A stretch of DNA of 64,000 nt from Pseudohongiella acticola (GTDB taxonomy: Bacteria > Pseudomonadota > Gammaproteobacteria > Pseudomonadales > Pseudohongiellaceae): assembly GCF_001758195.1 (NCBI RefSeq), contig NZ_MASR01000001.1:496001-560000 (forward strand), read 5' to 3'. The notes under the pieces were generated by a model. That model had not been told where the DNA came from, did not search any database, and was given only the letters and a program-made list of their open reading frames with translations. A program made the position numbers and the translations under genes. Positions 8,470 to 16,991 of this stretch are shown here, piece after piece; positions within the stretch are counted from its first letter, which is position 1, and every line of letters starts with the position of its first letter.

Positions 8470-10731
8470 ATGCCCATGGCCGATAAAACAACATCTAACG
8501 CATACAACACTAAAAACCTGCAGCAAACTCTGCAGATAGGTGACTGGCAAGTGTCGCCCGGAGCCTGTACGGTCAAAAAAAATGGCGCTGGGACCGGCAA
8601 TGAGACCGACGTTGGGACCAACGTTGAAACAAAAGTCACGCCGCGAAGCATGGATGTTCTCAAGCTGCTTATCGAGCGCGACGGCAACGTCGTCAGCCCA
8701 GGCGAATTTCTGGAAACAATCTGGCGCTCACCGATTGCCACAGACCACGCCGTTCACAAAGCCATCGCCGAGTTACGCAGTGCGCTACAGGACGATGCCC
8801 ATAATCCGCGCTATATCAAAACCATCCCCAAACGCGGCTACAAACTGATTGCACACATTGCAAGCGAACCCCAACAGCATGCCGTGCCCGCGGACAAACC
8901 TGCAACAGAACATCGCACGGATCCTGATCAATCACAAAGCGAGCGGGCCGCAGCAGGAAACAATCCTCTCGCGCCTGAGCAACAAACCCCCCATGGTGAC
9001 GGCGAAGAGCACACTGTAGCGACAACCAGAGCAACCTCGCGCCAGACGTTCTGGCGCAAACTGGCGGTAGCGGCCATGCTCAGCGCCCTGGTCATCAGCG
9101 CCCCTTTGTTTATTCGCAGCCCGGAATCCACGCCCGAAGCCACCAGTGTTGTCCAGTTGGCGGTGTTGCCGTTTGCCTCGCGCGACTTCAGTGATGACAA
9201 TCAGATACTTGCCGAGGGCCTGCGCGAATCATTGATCCACGGACTGTCTAAACTGGGGCATCTGCAGGTGTTGTCCCCTGCCCGCAACCCGGAAACGCTG
9301 TCCGCTGTCAGGCAATATGGCGACAACTACCTGCAACAGGCAGATCACGTTCTGCAGGGCAGCGTCATGACGTCGGACGGACGATTGCGGGTGATCGTGC
9401 AGCTGGTTCGGGTCAGTGACGGATTACGCGAATATTCTGATCAGTTCGACCTGCCCATGAACGATATTTTTGCTGTTCAGGACCAGATTGTTTCCAACGT
9501 TACCAGTGCCTTACGTGTTTATCTTAACGAAAACGAACGCACCCAGATGCGTGACTGGGGCACCACCAACGCAGTGGCCTATGAACATTTTCTGCGCGGG
9601 GAATTCTACAATAACCAGTTCAGTCCTGCGGACTGGGAGCGCGCCATCGAGTCCCACCAGGCCGCCATCGAGCTCGACCCGAACTTTCTCAATGCCTACC
9701 ACGGTGTTGCCACAGCGGCTAACAATCTGGCTGTCTACAGCGGCGCCGACAAAATAGACAAAATGTACCAGCTGGTGCTGGACACTCATCGGCAGATATC
9801 GCAGATTAACCCGGAAAGCGATATTCTGGATTCTATCCATGCGATCAAGTTACGCATGCGAGGTTCCAGTTATATCCAGCAGGAAATGCAACTGCGCGAA
9901 CAGATCCTTTCAGGTGAACCACCTCATTTTGCCCTGAGCCATTACGCACTGCTGCTGATCGGGGCGCGCATGTACGACGAAGCAGCACGCTTCCTGGAAC
10001 AGGCATCTGAAGCCGGCCCATTTGAAATATCACCGGATGAGGCCTGGAGCTATCGCACCAATGTGCTGACACCGGCTGACTCTGTGATGGCCCGTAAAAA
10101 CCAGCTCCAGCAACGCCCTTACCACGTCGCATTCCTGGGCTCTGTGGCGGTCAACCTGGCGGTTCTGGGCGACTTCCGACAGGCACAGATATATCTGAAC
10201 CAGCAACGCGAGGTTGATCTGGAAGGAATCCTGGCTCACTACTCGGAAGTTGTCATGAGTTACCTGGCTGGTGACATCAAGGCTGATACGCCCGCTTATT
10301 TTGCAGCCCTGCGAGACGACCCTGATTTTTACTACAATAATGGTGTGCTGGCGTTTATGGTCGGCGACATTGAGCGCGGCGTGCATTACTGGCAAAACCT
10401 GCCTCCTGTTCATCTGCGCCGCCTTTTTAATGTCACCCACGCGGCAGAGAAGTACTTTCCTGAGCAGGTGCTGTATTCGCCCGAATACCTCGACCTTCTG
10501 GACGCAATGGGCGCCGGTCTCGCCTGGCAGCGCCGTTTGATGGAAGGAGTCATGGCGATGGAAGCGACGACCGGTGTCAGCCTCAGCCGGCGCTCCAGGG
10601 ACGCCTATGACAGTCAGCGCCTGATGTTAAAAAACAACCTGTGGAGCGAACAGGAGTGGAGCGAGCATCAACATTACCTGTCACAGCGCCTGGCCCAGGC
10701 ATCAACGCTGGATGCAGCACGAATTCACTGA
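8470..10731 (+). CDS. CadC/ToxR-like transmembrane transcriptional regulator with TPR domain
   Basis: One-component membrane regulator. The start is the ATG at 8470 (AAAGAAAG upstream) rather than an in-frame TTG 48 nt earlier. Residues about 17-126 form an OmpR-type winged helix ending in the hallmark YIKTIPKRGYKLIA. A Gln/Pro-rich linker follows, then one TM helix (about 197-215). The periplasmic part starts with a FlgO/adenylate-cyclase-associated type domain (VAVLPF-like, here LAVLPFASRDFSDDN) and continues into TPR-like helices (about 375-740). The winged helix contains an unusual Gly/Thr/Asn-rich insert (GTGNETDVGTNVET). It likely controls its own promoter or the divergent amine oxidase; the signal is unknown. 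Confidence 0.85.
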   Translation: MPMADKTTSNAYNTKNLQQTLQIGDWQVSPGACTVKKNGAGTGNETDVGTNVETKVTPRSMDVLKLLIERDGNVVSPGEFLETIWRSPIATDHAVHKAIAELRSALQDDAHNPRYIKTIPKRGYKLIAHIASEPQQHAVPADKPATEHRTDPDQSQSERAAAGNNPLAPEQQTPHGDGEEHTVATTRATSRQTFWRKLAVAAMLSALVISAPLFIRSPESTPEATSVVQLAVLPFASRDFSDDNQILAEGLRESLIHGLSKLGHLQVLSPARNPETLSAVRQYGDNYLQQADHVLQGSVMTSDGRLRVIVQLVRVSDGLREYSDQFDLPMNDIFAVQDQIVSNVTSALRVYLNENERTQMRDWGTTNAVAYEHFLRGEFYNNQFSPADWERAIESHQAAIELDPNFLNAYHGVATAANNLAVYSGADKIDKMYQLVLDTHRQISQINPESDILDSIHAIKLRMRGSSYIQQEMQLREQILSGEPPHFALSHYALLLIGARMYDEAARFLEQASEAGPFEISPDEAWSYRTNVLTPADSVMARKNQLQQRPYHVAFLGSVAVNLAVLGDFRQAQIYLNQQREVDLEGILAHYSEVVMSYLAGDIKADTPAYFAALRDDPDFYYNNGVLAFMVGDIERGVHYWQNLPPVHLRRLFNVTHAAEKYFPEQVLYSPEYLDLLDAMGAGLAWQRRLMEGVMAMEATTGVSLSRRSRDAYDSQRLMLKNNLWSEQEWSEHQHYLSQRLAQASTLDAARIH

Positions 10732-11115
10732 AAGAAGCCCGGCCATTGTCAACGTCCAAACCCCGCCACCATCCACGCAGCAGCTCACCCACCCGCCTTA
10801 ACCAATAATTAACTTAAAACACCGATATCCTTATGTTTTTTCCGCTCAATATGTGTTTATATTAAATACCCGTTTTTGGCGGCCATATATTGACAAGTTG
10901 TCAAAGCAGTTAGCTCAAGGATTGTGCATACCCCCGTGCTCTCCGGCTTAGAGAGCGTTTTAGGAGGTATTAAGAAGGTTTTTAGGAGGACTTTGCCGAA
11001 TATATATCACCATAATCGGACTGCCGTATTGCGTAACCTAATAATAATTTTATATCGGCAGGCTCTTAATCGGTTCAAGAAAAAGACGCACTTACTACAT
11101 AAGAAGGAAAATTAA
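10732..11115 (+). other. Leader region of the TonB receptor (384 bp): operator, doubled SD sequences, possible leader ORF
   Basis: It holds a palindromic operator at 10890-10904 and the 10-bp direct repeat TTTTAGGAGG at 10958-10967 and 10980-10989. The second copy is followed 3 nt later by a TTG (10993) that opens a 40-codon frame; a GTG at 10924 opens the same frame further upstream. The frame stops with TAA at 11113-11115, directly touching the receptor ATG. A Lys/Arg-rich leader peptide coupled to the receptor is possible but unproven. Confidence 0.4.
10890..10904. promoter_or_regulatory. Palindromic operator upstream of the TonB receptor
   Basis: TTGACAAGTTGTCAA is a perfect 15-bp palindrome (arms TTGACAA/TTGTCAA around G). 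It has the same TTGACA-N3-TGTCAA architecture as the site at 228-242 in the efflux/TetR intergenic region. It lies 212 bp before the receptor start, next to AT-rich promoter-like sequence. Confidence 0.65.
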
Positions 11116-13656
11116 ATGAACAAGTCTCTAAAACTCTGCACACTCTCCTCTACGTTGGTGTTGCTTGGTTCCCTGACTGCCGTTGGCGCTCCCGCCGCGT
11201 TTGCCCAGGAAGCCGCACCGGAACTTGAAGAAGTGGTAGTAACCGGTTCACGGGGTGCTCCACGAACTGCCCTCGAATCTGCTGCTCCAATCGATGTATT
11301 CTCGGCTCAGGATTTCCAGGACCAGGGTACGTCGGACATGAACGACCTGTTACGTAACCTGATCCCCACATTCAACGTTGACGTACAGGACATCAACGAC
11401 TCTAACTCTCTGGTCAGACCTGCCACATTGCGCGGCCTGCCTGCTGACGACACACTCGTGCTGATCAATGGCAAGCGTCGTCACCGTTCTGCTGCCATCC
11501 AGTTTGGTCGTCAGGGTACTCACTTCCCGGACGTGGCCCAGATTCCGCCGATTGCCCTGCGCCAGGTAGAAGTCCTGCGTGATGGCGCATCAGCGCAATA
11601 CGGTTCTGATGCCATCGCCGGCGTTATCAACTTTATTCTGAAAGAAAACTCAGAGGGCGGAACCTTCGAAGCCAAGCACGGCCGCCTGTCAGAAACCGAT
11701 GACGGCATGTTGAACTACTTCGCCGGTAACGTTGGTTTCCCACTGGGTGATAACGGTTTTGCCAGCATCAGTTTTGACAAGACCGATCAGCGCCGCAGCG
11801 ATCGCGGCATTCAGCGTGGTGATGCCCAGGCGATCATTGATGCCGGCAACAACGCCGTGCGTGTCAATGTTATGCGTCAGGGTCTGCCAGACACAGAAAT
11901 GATGAATTTCTTTGTCAATGCCGGCGTTGACCTGGGCAATCAGCAGGAAGTATACACCTTCAGCGGTTACTCGGAGAAAGACGTTGAACTGGGCTTCTTC
12001 TGGCGTAACCCGGAAAACCGGGGTGGCGTCTTCACCAGCGGCGCCAACCAGCTGTTTGCTGACCTGACACCCAATGACGGCTTTGGCTGCCCGGTTATTC
12101 CGCGCGGCGTTAACCCTGTGACCGGCACTACCAGCTCACTGGCAGCCCGTGACGCCAGTCTCGCCGACCCCAACTGCTTCTCGTTCGCAGAACGCCATCC
12201 AGGCGGCTACACCCCCGACTTCGGTGGTGAGAATGTTGACATGTCCAACGTCACCGGTATCCGCGGCGAGTTTGACGATGGTACCAGCTACGATGTCAGC
12301 ATCGGCAATGGCTTCAACGAGATGAGCTACTTCCTGAACGGTACGACCAACCCGTCGATGGGGCCGGATTCACCATCCAATTTCAAGCCAGGCATCTACA
12401 CCACCATTGAGAACAACTTCAACGTCGACCTGGTTAAAGGCTTTGACGTGGGCATGTACTCAGACCTGAACGTGGCATACGGTGTTGAATGGCGCCGTGA
12501 AATCTTCAAGGTACGTTCTGAAGACCAGGACTCATACCGCATCGGGCCATATGCTGACCAGGGTTTCGGCGTCGGTTCTGACGGTTTCCAGGGTTTTGGT
12601 CCTGACCAACAGGGTAGCTGGGATCGCAAGAACTGGGGCTTCTACGTCGACCTGGAAGTGGACGTTACTGAGCGACTGCTGCTGGGTGCGGCACTGCGTT
12701 ACGAGGACTTCTACAACACCTTTGGTGACACCACCAATGGCAAGTTGAGCGCCCGCTATCGCCTGACGGAAACCATGAACCTGCGTAGCACGGTAAGTAC
12801 CGGTTTCCGCGCACCGTCACCAGGTCAGGCCAACATTTCCAACATCTCTACCGGTGTAGTGGATTCCATCCCGGTTACACAGGGTCAAATTCCTCCAACC
12901 AACCCGATTTCACAGCGCTTTGGCGGTGAGGAACTGGGGCCGGAAGAAGCAGATAACTTCAGCATTGGCTGGACCGCTGAAATTGGTGGCCTGGATCTGT
13001 CCATCGACTATTACAAGATCGATATTGACGAACGTATCCTGAACTCGGCCACGTTTGACATTACACCTGCCATCGCTCAGGAACTGGAAGATTCCGGTGT
13101 CTCCGGCGCACGCAGCATTGTGTCATTCAACTACTATACCAACGACATGAGCACCACCAACGAAGGTATAGAAATTGTCGGTTCATGGTCCATGGACTGG
13201 CAGGAAATGGGCACAACCGATTTCTCTGCTTCCTACGCCTACACCACACAGGAACTGAAAGACTTCACGCCCGGCCTGCTGACGCGTGCCAATATCGCGG
13301 ATCTGGAAGACGGTATCCCGTCTGACCGAGCCAACTTCCGTGCAAACCACAACGTTGGCGACTGGCGCTTCACACTGCAGGCCAACTACTACGGTGACTA
13401 CCGATCAGTGCCTAGCAGTGATGACCCAAGTCGTGACTACACGGTTGGTGCCAAGACTATATTCGGTACGGAAATCGCTTACATGTTAGGCGATCGCTAT
13501 ACCTTTATCCTGGGTGCCGACAACGTGTTCAACACCTTGCCGGAACGCGTTCGTCCTGAGGACTTCTTTAGCTTTACCAGCAATGAGTACATCACCAGCG
13601 GCGCCTTCAGCCCGAATGGTCGCTTTGTGTACACACGTGTGCAGGTAAACTTCTAA
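11116..13656 (+). CDS. TonB-dependent outer-membrane receptor
   Basis: 846-residue 22-strand barrel receptor for active uptake of a large or scarce substrate. A Sec signal peptide ends near AFAQE (about residue 31). The TonB box is EEVVVTG. The plug domain (about 50-175) carries LRGLPADDTLVLINGKRRH and QVEVLRDGASAQYGSDAIAG, followed by a barrel rich in aromatic and Asp residues and a C-terminal Phe (YTRVQVNF) for BAM recognition. AAGGAA precedes the ATG. It is followed by a strong terminator and the cytochrome gene. The operator at 10890 suggests control by the TetR-type regulator at the window start. Similar receptors import siderophores, oligosaccharides or other ligands; the substrate is not readable here. 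Confidence 0.93.
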   Translation: MNKSLKLCTLSSTLVLLGSLTAVGAPAAFAQEAAPELEEVVVTGSRGAPRTALESAAPIDVFSAQDFQDQGTSDMNDLLRNLIPTFNVDVQDINDSNSLVRPATLRGLPADDTLVLINGKRRHRSAAIQFGRQGTHFPDVAQIPPIALRQVEVLRDGASAQYGSDAIAGVINFILKENSEGGTFEAKHGRLSETDDGMLNYFAGNVGFPLGDNGFASISFDKTDQRRSDRGIQRGDAQAIIDAGNNAVRVNVMRQGLPDTEMMNFFVNAGVDLGNQQEVYTFSGYSEKDVELGFFWRNPENRGGVFTSGANQLFADLTPNDGFGCPVIPRGVNPVTGTTSSLAARDASLADPNCFSFAERHPGGYTPDFGGENVDMSNVTGIRGEFDDGTSYDVSIGNGFNEMSYFLNGTTNPSMGPDSPSNFKPGIYTTIENNFNVDLVKGFDVGMYSDLNVAYGVEWRREIFKVRSEDQDSYRIGPYADQGFGVGSDGFQGFGPDQQGSWDRKNWGFYVDLEVDVTERLLLGAALRYEDFYNTFGDTTNGKLSARYRLTETMNLRSTVSTGFRAPSPGQANISNISTGVVDSIPVTQGQIPPTNPISQRFGGEELGPEEADNFSIGWTAEIGGLDLSIDYYKIDIDERILNSATFDITPAIAQELEDSGVSGARSIVSFNYYTNDMSTTNEGIEIVGSWSMDWQEMGTTDFSASYAYTTQELKDFTPGLLTRANIADLEDGIPSDRANFRANHNVGDWRFTLQANYYGDYRSVPSSDDPSRDYTVGAKTIFGTEIAYMLGDRYTFILGADNVFNTLPERVRPEDFFSFTSNEYITSGAFSPNGRFVYTRVQVNF

Positions 13657-13680
13657 CACCCGTTAGGAGGTTGACAATCA

Positions 13681-13710
13681 AAGGGACGGGGCTCGCCCCG
13701 TCCCTTTTTT
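13681..13710 (+). terminator. Rho-independent terminator after the TonB receptor
   Basis: A 12-bp perfect stem, AAGGGACGGGGC (13681-13692) with GCCCCGTCCCTT (13695-13706), has a tiny loop and ends in a TTTTTT run. It starts 24 bp after the receptor stop and just before the ribosome site of the cytochrome gene. Confidence 0.88.
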
Positions 13711-13728
13711 AACGAGAGATAAAACACT

Positions 13729-14361
13729 ATGAACAAGCACAAAGCAGGATTCTGGTTCAGTCTGGCACTGGGAACCGCGTTGAGCCTGAGTGCTCAAGCC
13801 GCTACCGTTGATGGCGTAGAAGTCAGCGACCGATTCTGTCTGACCTGTCACGGCACCGACGGACAGGGCAATCAGGGCATTGATGCGCCAAGGCTCGCGG
13901 GCATGGAACCCTGGTACCTCAAGCGACAACTCGAATTGTTCCGTGACGAATTGCGTGGCACACACCCTGAAGATATACCTGGTCAGGAAATGCAACCCAT
14001 GGCTGCAATTCTGAGCGACGAAAGCATCACCGATATTATTGAATGGGCAGGCACATGGGAATACAAGCCTGCCGAAATTACCATCACTGACGGCGACGCG
14101 GCCCGGGGGCAACAACTCTATCAAACCTGCGCGGCCTGCCACGGCACTGATGGGCAAGGCAATGAAGCCATGAACGCACCGGCGCTGGCCGGGCAAAACG
14201 ATTGGTACCTGATGAACCAATTGGTCAATTTCAAAGAAGGTTATCGCGGCTACGACACGCAGGATCGTTATGGCAATCAGATGCGAATGATGGCCCAGGG
14301 AATTCCTGACCGGACTGCCATGAAAGATCTGGTCAGCTACATTAATACGCTCGGTCGATAG
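13729..14361 (+). CDS. Di-heme cytochrome c (c4/c553 type), periplasmic
   Basis: Electron carrier of 210 residues with a Sec signal peptide (cleavage after AQA, about residue 24). Two class I c-type domains repeat: heme motifs CLTCH (Cys37-His41) and CAACH (Cys134-His138), each followed by GTDGQGN. Candidate axial methionines lie in EMQPMA and QMRMMA. The two halves are clear duplicates, as in cytochrome c4. The ribosome site is GAGAG upstream of the ATG. It lies between the receptor terminator and its own hairpin, so it probably has some separate transcription. It could accept electrons from periplasmic dehydrogenases and pass them to a terminal oxidase; that partner is inferred. Confidence 0.9.
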   Translation: MNKHKAGFWFSLALGTALSLSAQAATVDGVEVSDRFCLTCHGTDGQGNQGIDAPRLAGMEPWYLKRQLELFRDELRGTHPEDIPGQEMQPMAAILSDESITDIIEWAGTWEYKPAEITITDGDAARGQQLYQTCAACHGTDGQGNEAMNAPALAGQNDWYLMNQLVNFKEGYRGYDTQDRYGNQMRMMAQGIPDRTAMKDLVSYINTLGR

Positions 14362-14373
14362 CCCCTTCTCCCC

Positions 14374-14408
14374 GTTGGCGGATGATCATAAAAAAGGCGT
14401 CCGCCAAC
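14374..14408 (+). terminator. Hairpin terminator after the cytochrome gene
   Basis: GTTGGCGGA (14374-14382) pairs with TCCGCCAAC (14400-14408) over a 17-nt loop, 12 bp past the cytochrome stop. A short T-rich stretch (TTATTT) follows. Confidence 0.6.
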
Positions 14409-14534
14409 TTATTTCCTGACCCGGTTGTTTGCCCGCACTCCGTTATGCCCGTTTTTGAGCACGAACATTCGCTCTATCGAAAGTCTTGATCCGATATTGC
14501 AGTCACCGCCTTTCTGCCGCATAATTTCCCGGCT

Positions 14535-14558
14535 TTGTCAGAATATGACAAGTTGTCA
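14535..14558. promoter_or_regulatory. Palindromic operator upstream of the MaoC-type hydratase
   Basis: TGACAAGTTGTCA (14546-14558) is a perfect palindrome and identical to the 13-bp core of the TonB receptor operator. A further TTGTCA half-site (535-540) lies 5 bp before it, forming a second, everted pair. This is the third transcription unit carrying the motif. Confidence 0.65.
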
Positions 14559-14676
14559 CTGAGCTATGACTTGCATCTGCGGAGACAATGTCTGGCAAGT
14601 ACACGCGCTACCATTCAGACAACAGCACAGACAAAACCTCGACAAAAAAACAAATAAAAAAGAATCAGACATTACT

Positions 14677-15342
14677 ATGCCGCAACAAGATTTTTTGCAG
14701 GATTTGCGAAACCACCTCAACGACTCGGCCACCATTACGCCGGAGTCGCAATTGCGTAATTATGTTACAACCACCTGCCTGACTCAGGATGACAAGACGT
14801 TACCGCTCCGTGTCAGCCTGGAAACAGCCCAACTATATATTGGCAAGGAAGTTGGCGTCACCAAATGGTTCCCGGTCACTCAGGACCGTGTCAACCGCTT
14901 CGCTGATGCAACCGGTGACTTTCAGTTCATTCATATTGACAAGGAACGCTCCGCACGGGAAACCTGTTATGACGGCACCATTGCGCATGGCATGTTGACC
15001 ATGGCATTGGTACCCACCTTCGCTACTCAGGGTTCATTGAAGATTCTGGGCTCAAGGCAATCGATTATTTATGGACTGGATCGGGTCAGGTTTTTGAACC
15101 CGATTCGTATCGGCAAGCGCATCCGCGGTCGCTTTACCTTGCTTAGCGCACAGGAGAGGTCTACCGATGAAGTTCTGATGCGCCACGCTGTCAGCATCGA
15201 GATAGAAGGTGAGGAAAAACCCGCATTGATTGCTGACTGGATAGTTATGTATGCGCTTTCGTCAGAAGAAACGACGCTATCAGTAAGCGAGGCCAGGTCG
15301 ACAGCAAACATGTCGCCATCGACATTCAAAGCAGCCGGATAA
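14677..15342 (+). CDS. MaoC-like hot-dog hydratase/dehydratase
   Basis: 221-residue protein of the MaoC/(R)-enoyl-CoA hydratase group (NodN-like). The core motif FADATGDFQFIHID (about residues 75-88) holds the catalytic Asp81/His86 pair, and TIAHGML (about 101-107) is the usual second signature. The family hydrates trans-2-enoyl-CoA to (R)-3-hydroxyacyl-CoA. The chosen start is the ATG at 14677, where similarity to the fold begins; an in-frame ATG 111 nt upstream would place the operator inside the gene and adds a non-conserved tail. The residues before about 45 are atypical. It shares the palindromic operator with the efflux and receptor genes, hinting at an acyl or lipid-like inducer. Its 3' end nearly meets the convergent gene. 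Confidence 0.82.
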   Translation: MPQQDFLQDLRNHLNDSATITPESQLRNYVTTTCLTQDDKTLPLRVSLETAQLYIGKEVGVTKWFPVTQDRVNRFADATGDFQFIHIDKERSARETCYDGTIAHGMLTMALVPTFATQGSLKILGSRQSIIYGLDRVRFLNPIRIGKRIRGRFTLLSAQERSTDEVLMRHAVSIEIEGEEKPALIADWIVMYALSSEETTLSVSEARSTANMSPSTFKAAG

Positions 15343-15350
15343 AGTCTGGC

Positions 15351-16970
15351 CTAAAACCTGTCCGCCCGCGCCTTATGCCAGTCTTCTTCGTATGCTTCAG
15401 GGACCCTGCCGACAATCAGTTGTTCATGCGATAAGGGCGTATATATCTGATCAAAGTGACGCAGACCCCTGTCAGTGCGCTGGTGCAGGTCAGAAGGTTT
15501 CAATTGCCCCGGATATTCATAACCCAGCGCACCGCACAATTCCAGAAAGGCCGAGACCGTGCCAGCCTGGTAATTTCTCACCCGCACAGCCCTTAGTTCT
15601 ACATTGACTGCCTTGGCCCTTGATGCATCCTGGGTGGCAACACCGGTAGGACATTTGTTGGTATTACATGATTTGGACTGTATACAACCCAATGCCAGCA
15701 TCATGGCCCGCGCCGAGTTGATCACATCAGCTCCCAGCGCAATTTTGGCCAACATATCAAAGCCGCTGGCATTCTTGCCCGCTGCGATCAGCTTGATATC
15801 CTGACGCAGTCCAGCTCCTTTCAACACCTGTTCAACAAAATAGATGGCTTCCAGCACAGGCATACCCAGGCGGTTGGAGAACTCGACGGGCGCTGCTCCA
15901 GTTCCACCTTCAGCACCGTCGATGGTAATAAAATCAGGCAATATTCCTGTTTCCACCATGGCTTTAACGATGGCCATAAATTCGGATTTTTTGCCGATGC
16001 ACAGTTTAAAACCAATCGGTTTGCCTTCGCTCAGATCGCGCAGCCGCTGAACGAACTCAAGCAGACCACGGGGCGTATCAAACTCTGGATGTGATGCCGG
16101 CGAATACACCGTCACCCCGATCTCAACTAGCCTGATGGCAGCAATTTCCGCACTTACCTTGGCTCCGGGCAACACCCCGCCGTGTGATGGTTTGGCACCC
16201 TGTGACAACTTGATCTCAATCATCTTGACCACATCGTTGGCTGCGGCAGCGCGAAATGCATCGTCACTAAAGAGACCATCGGCTTGGCGACAACCAAAAT
16301 AACCGGTACCAATCTGCCAGACCAGGTCGCCACCGTGCTGCAGATGGTAAGGGCTGATCCCGCCCTCCCCGGTATTATGTGAAAAGCCACCCAGCCTGGC
16401 ACCCTTGTTGAGCGCACTGATGGCATTGTTGCTGAGCGCACCAAAACTCATACCGGAGATATTAAGCAATGCTGAATTATACGGTTGGCGGCAGGCGGGA
16501 CCACCGATTACCACACGCGCTCGCTCAGGATCAATGTGCCTGGCATTGATTGAGTGAAAAATACAGAGATAACCTTCGGCCAGAATATCACGCTCTGTAC
16601 CAAACGGAATGGTATCGTCCAGCTGTTTGCCGCGCCGATAGATCAGGTCGCGGGTCTCTCGATTGAAGGGGGCCTCTTCCAGGTTGTCGGCAATAAAGTA
16701 TTGCCGGATCTCAGGACGAATGGCCTCCAGCATAAAGCGGATATTGGCGAACACCGGGTAGTTCTTGCGCAGGTTGCTGTCGGCAAAAAACAGATCGTAG
16801 AGACCGGTTGCTGTAAACACAACGACAAGCAGGAACAATAACAACTGCCATGGTTGCTGCAACAGTACCCACGGCGAAACTGAACCGTCCGCCGCCGAGT
16901 ACAACAGAAAAAAGCTCAGCGGCAGCATGATCAGCACAAATAGCCAAAAGAACCGCACAACAACTGTCAT
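15351..16970 (-). CDS. FMN-binding glutamate synthase-like protein, membrane-anchored
   Basis: 539-residue protein equivalent to the FMN/TIM-barrel domain of glutamate synthase large subunit, without glutaminase or C-terminal domains. Two N-terminal TM helices (about residues 5-24 and 35-57) should tether it to the inner membrane. The iron-sulfur signature is CIQSKSCNTNKCPTGVATQD (Cys-x5-Cys-x4-Cys). Glycine-rich FMN contacts such as GAEGGTGAAP are present. It is the last gene of a three-gene operon after the nitronate monooxygenase (gap 21 bp); GGAGC precedes the ATG. The reaction of these stand-alone proteins is not established; true glutamate synthesis would need a separate ammonia source and reductant. 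Confidence 0.85.
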   Translation of the reverse strand: MTVVVRFFWLFVLIMLPLSFFLLYSAADGSVSPWVLLQQPWQLLLFLLVVVFTATGLYDLFFADSNLRKNYPVFANIRFMLEAIRPEIRQYFIADNLEEAPFNRETRDLIYRRGKQLDDTIPFGTERDILAEGYLCIFHSINARHIDPERARVVIGGPACRQPYNSALLNISGMSFGALSNNAISALNKGARLGGFSHNTGEGGISPYHLQHGGDLVWQIGTGYFGCRQADGLFSDDAFRAAAANDVVKMIEIKLSQGAKPSHGGVLPGAKVSAEIAAIRLVEIGVTVYSPASHPEFDTPRGLLEFVQRLRDLSEGKPIGFKLCIGKKSEFMAIVKAMVETGILPDFITIDGAEGGTGAAPVEFSNRLGMPVLEAIYFVEQVLKGAGLRQDIKLIAAGKNASGFDMLAKIALGADVINSARAMMLALGCIQSKSCNTNKCPTGVATQDASRAKAVNVELRAVRVRNYQAGTVSAFLELCGALGYEYPGQLKPSDLHQRTDRGLRHFDQIYTPLSHEQLIVGRVPEAYEEDWHKARADRF

Positions 16971-16991
16971 CAGGCTGCTCCAGGCAGTTGT

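Larger units (their letters stand above)
14362..14676 (+). other. Intergenic region (315 bp) with terminator and palindromic operator
   Basis: No gene is seen. It contains the cytochrome terminator hairpin (14374-14408) and a TetR-type palindrome (14535-14558) upstream of the hydratase gene. The stretch before the hydratase ATG is A-rich with only a weak ribosome site. Confidence 0.5.

Noticed and set aside
13657-13728. TTGACAATCAAAG after the receptor stop as a further TetR-type operator
   Set aside because: Only one half-site is present and the other arm is lacking; it lies in the terminator region.
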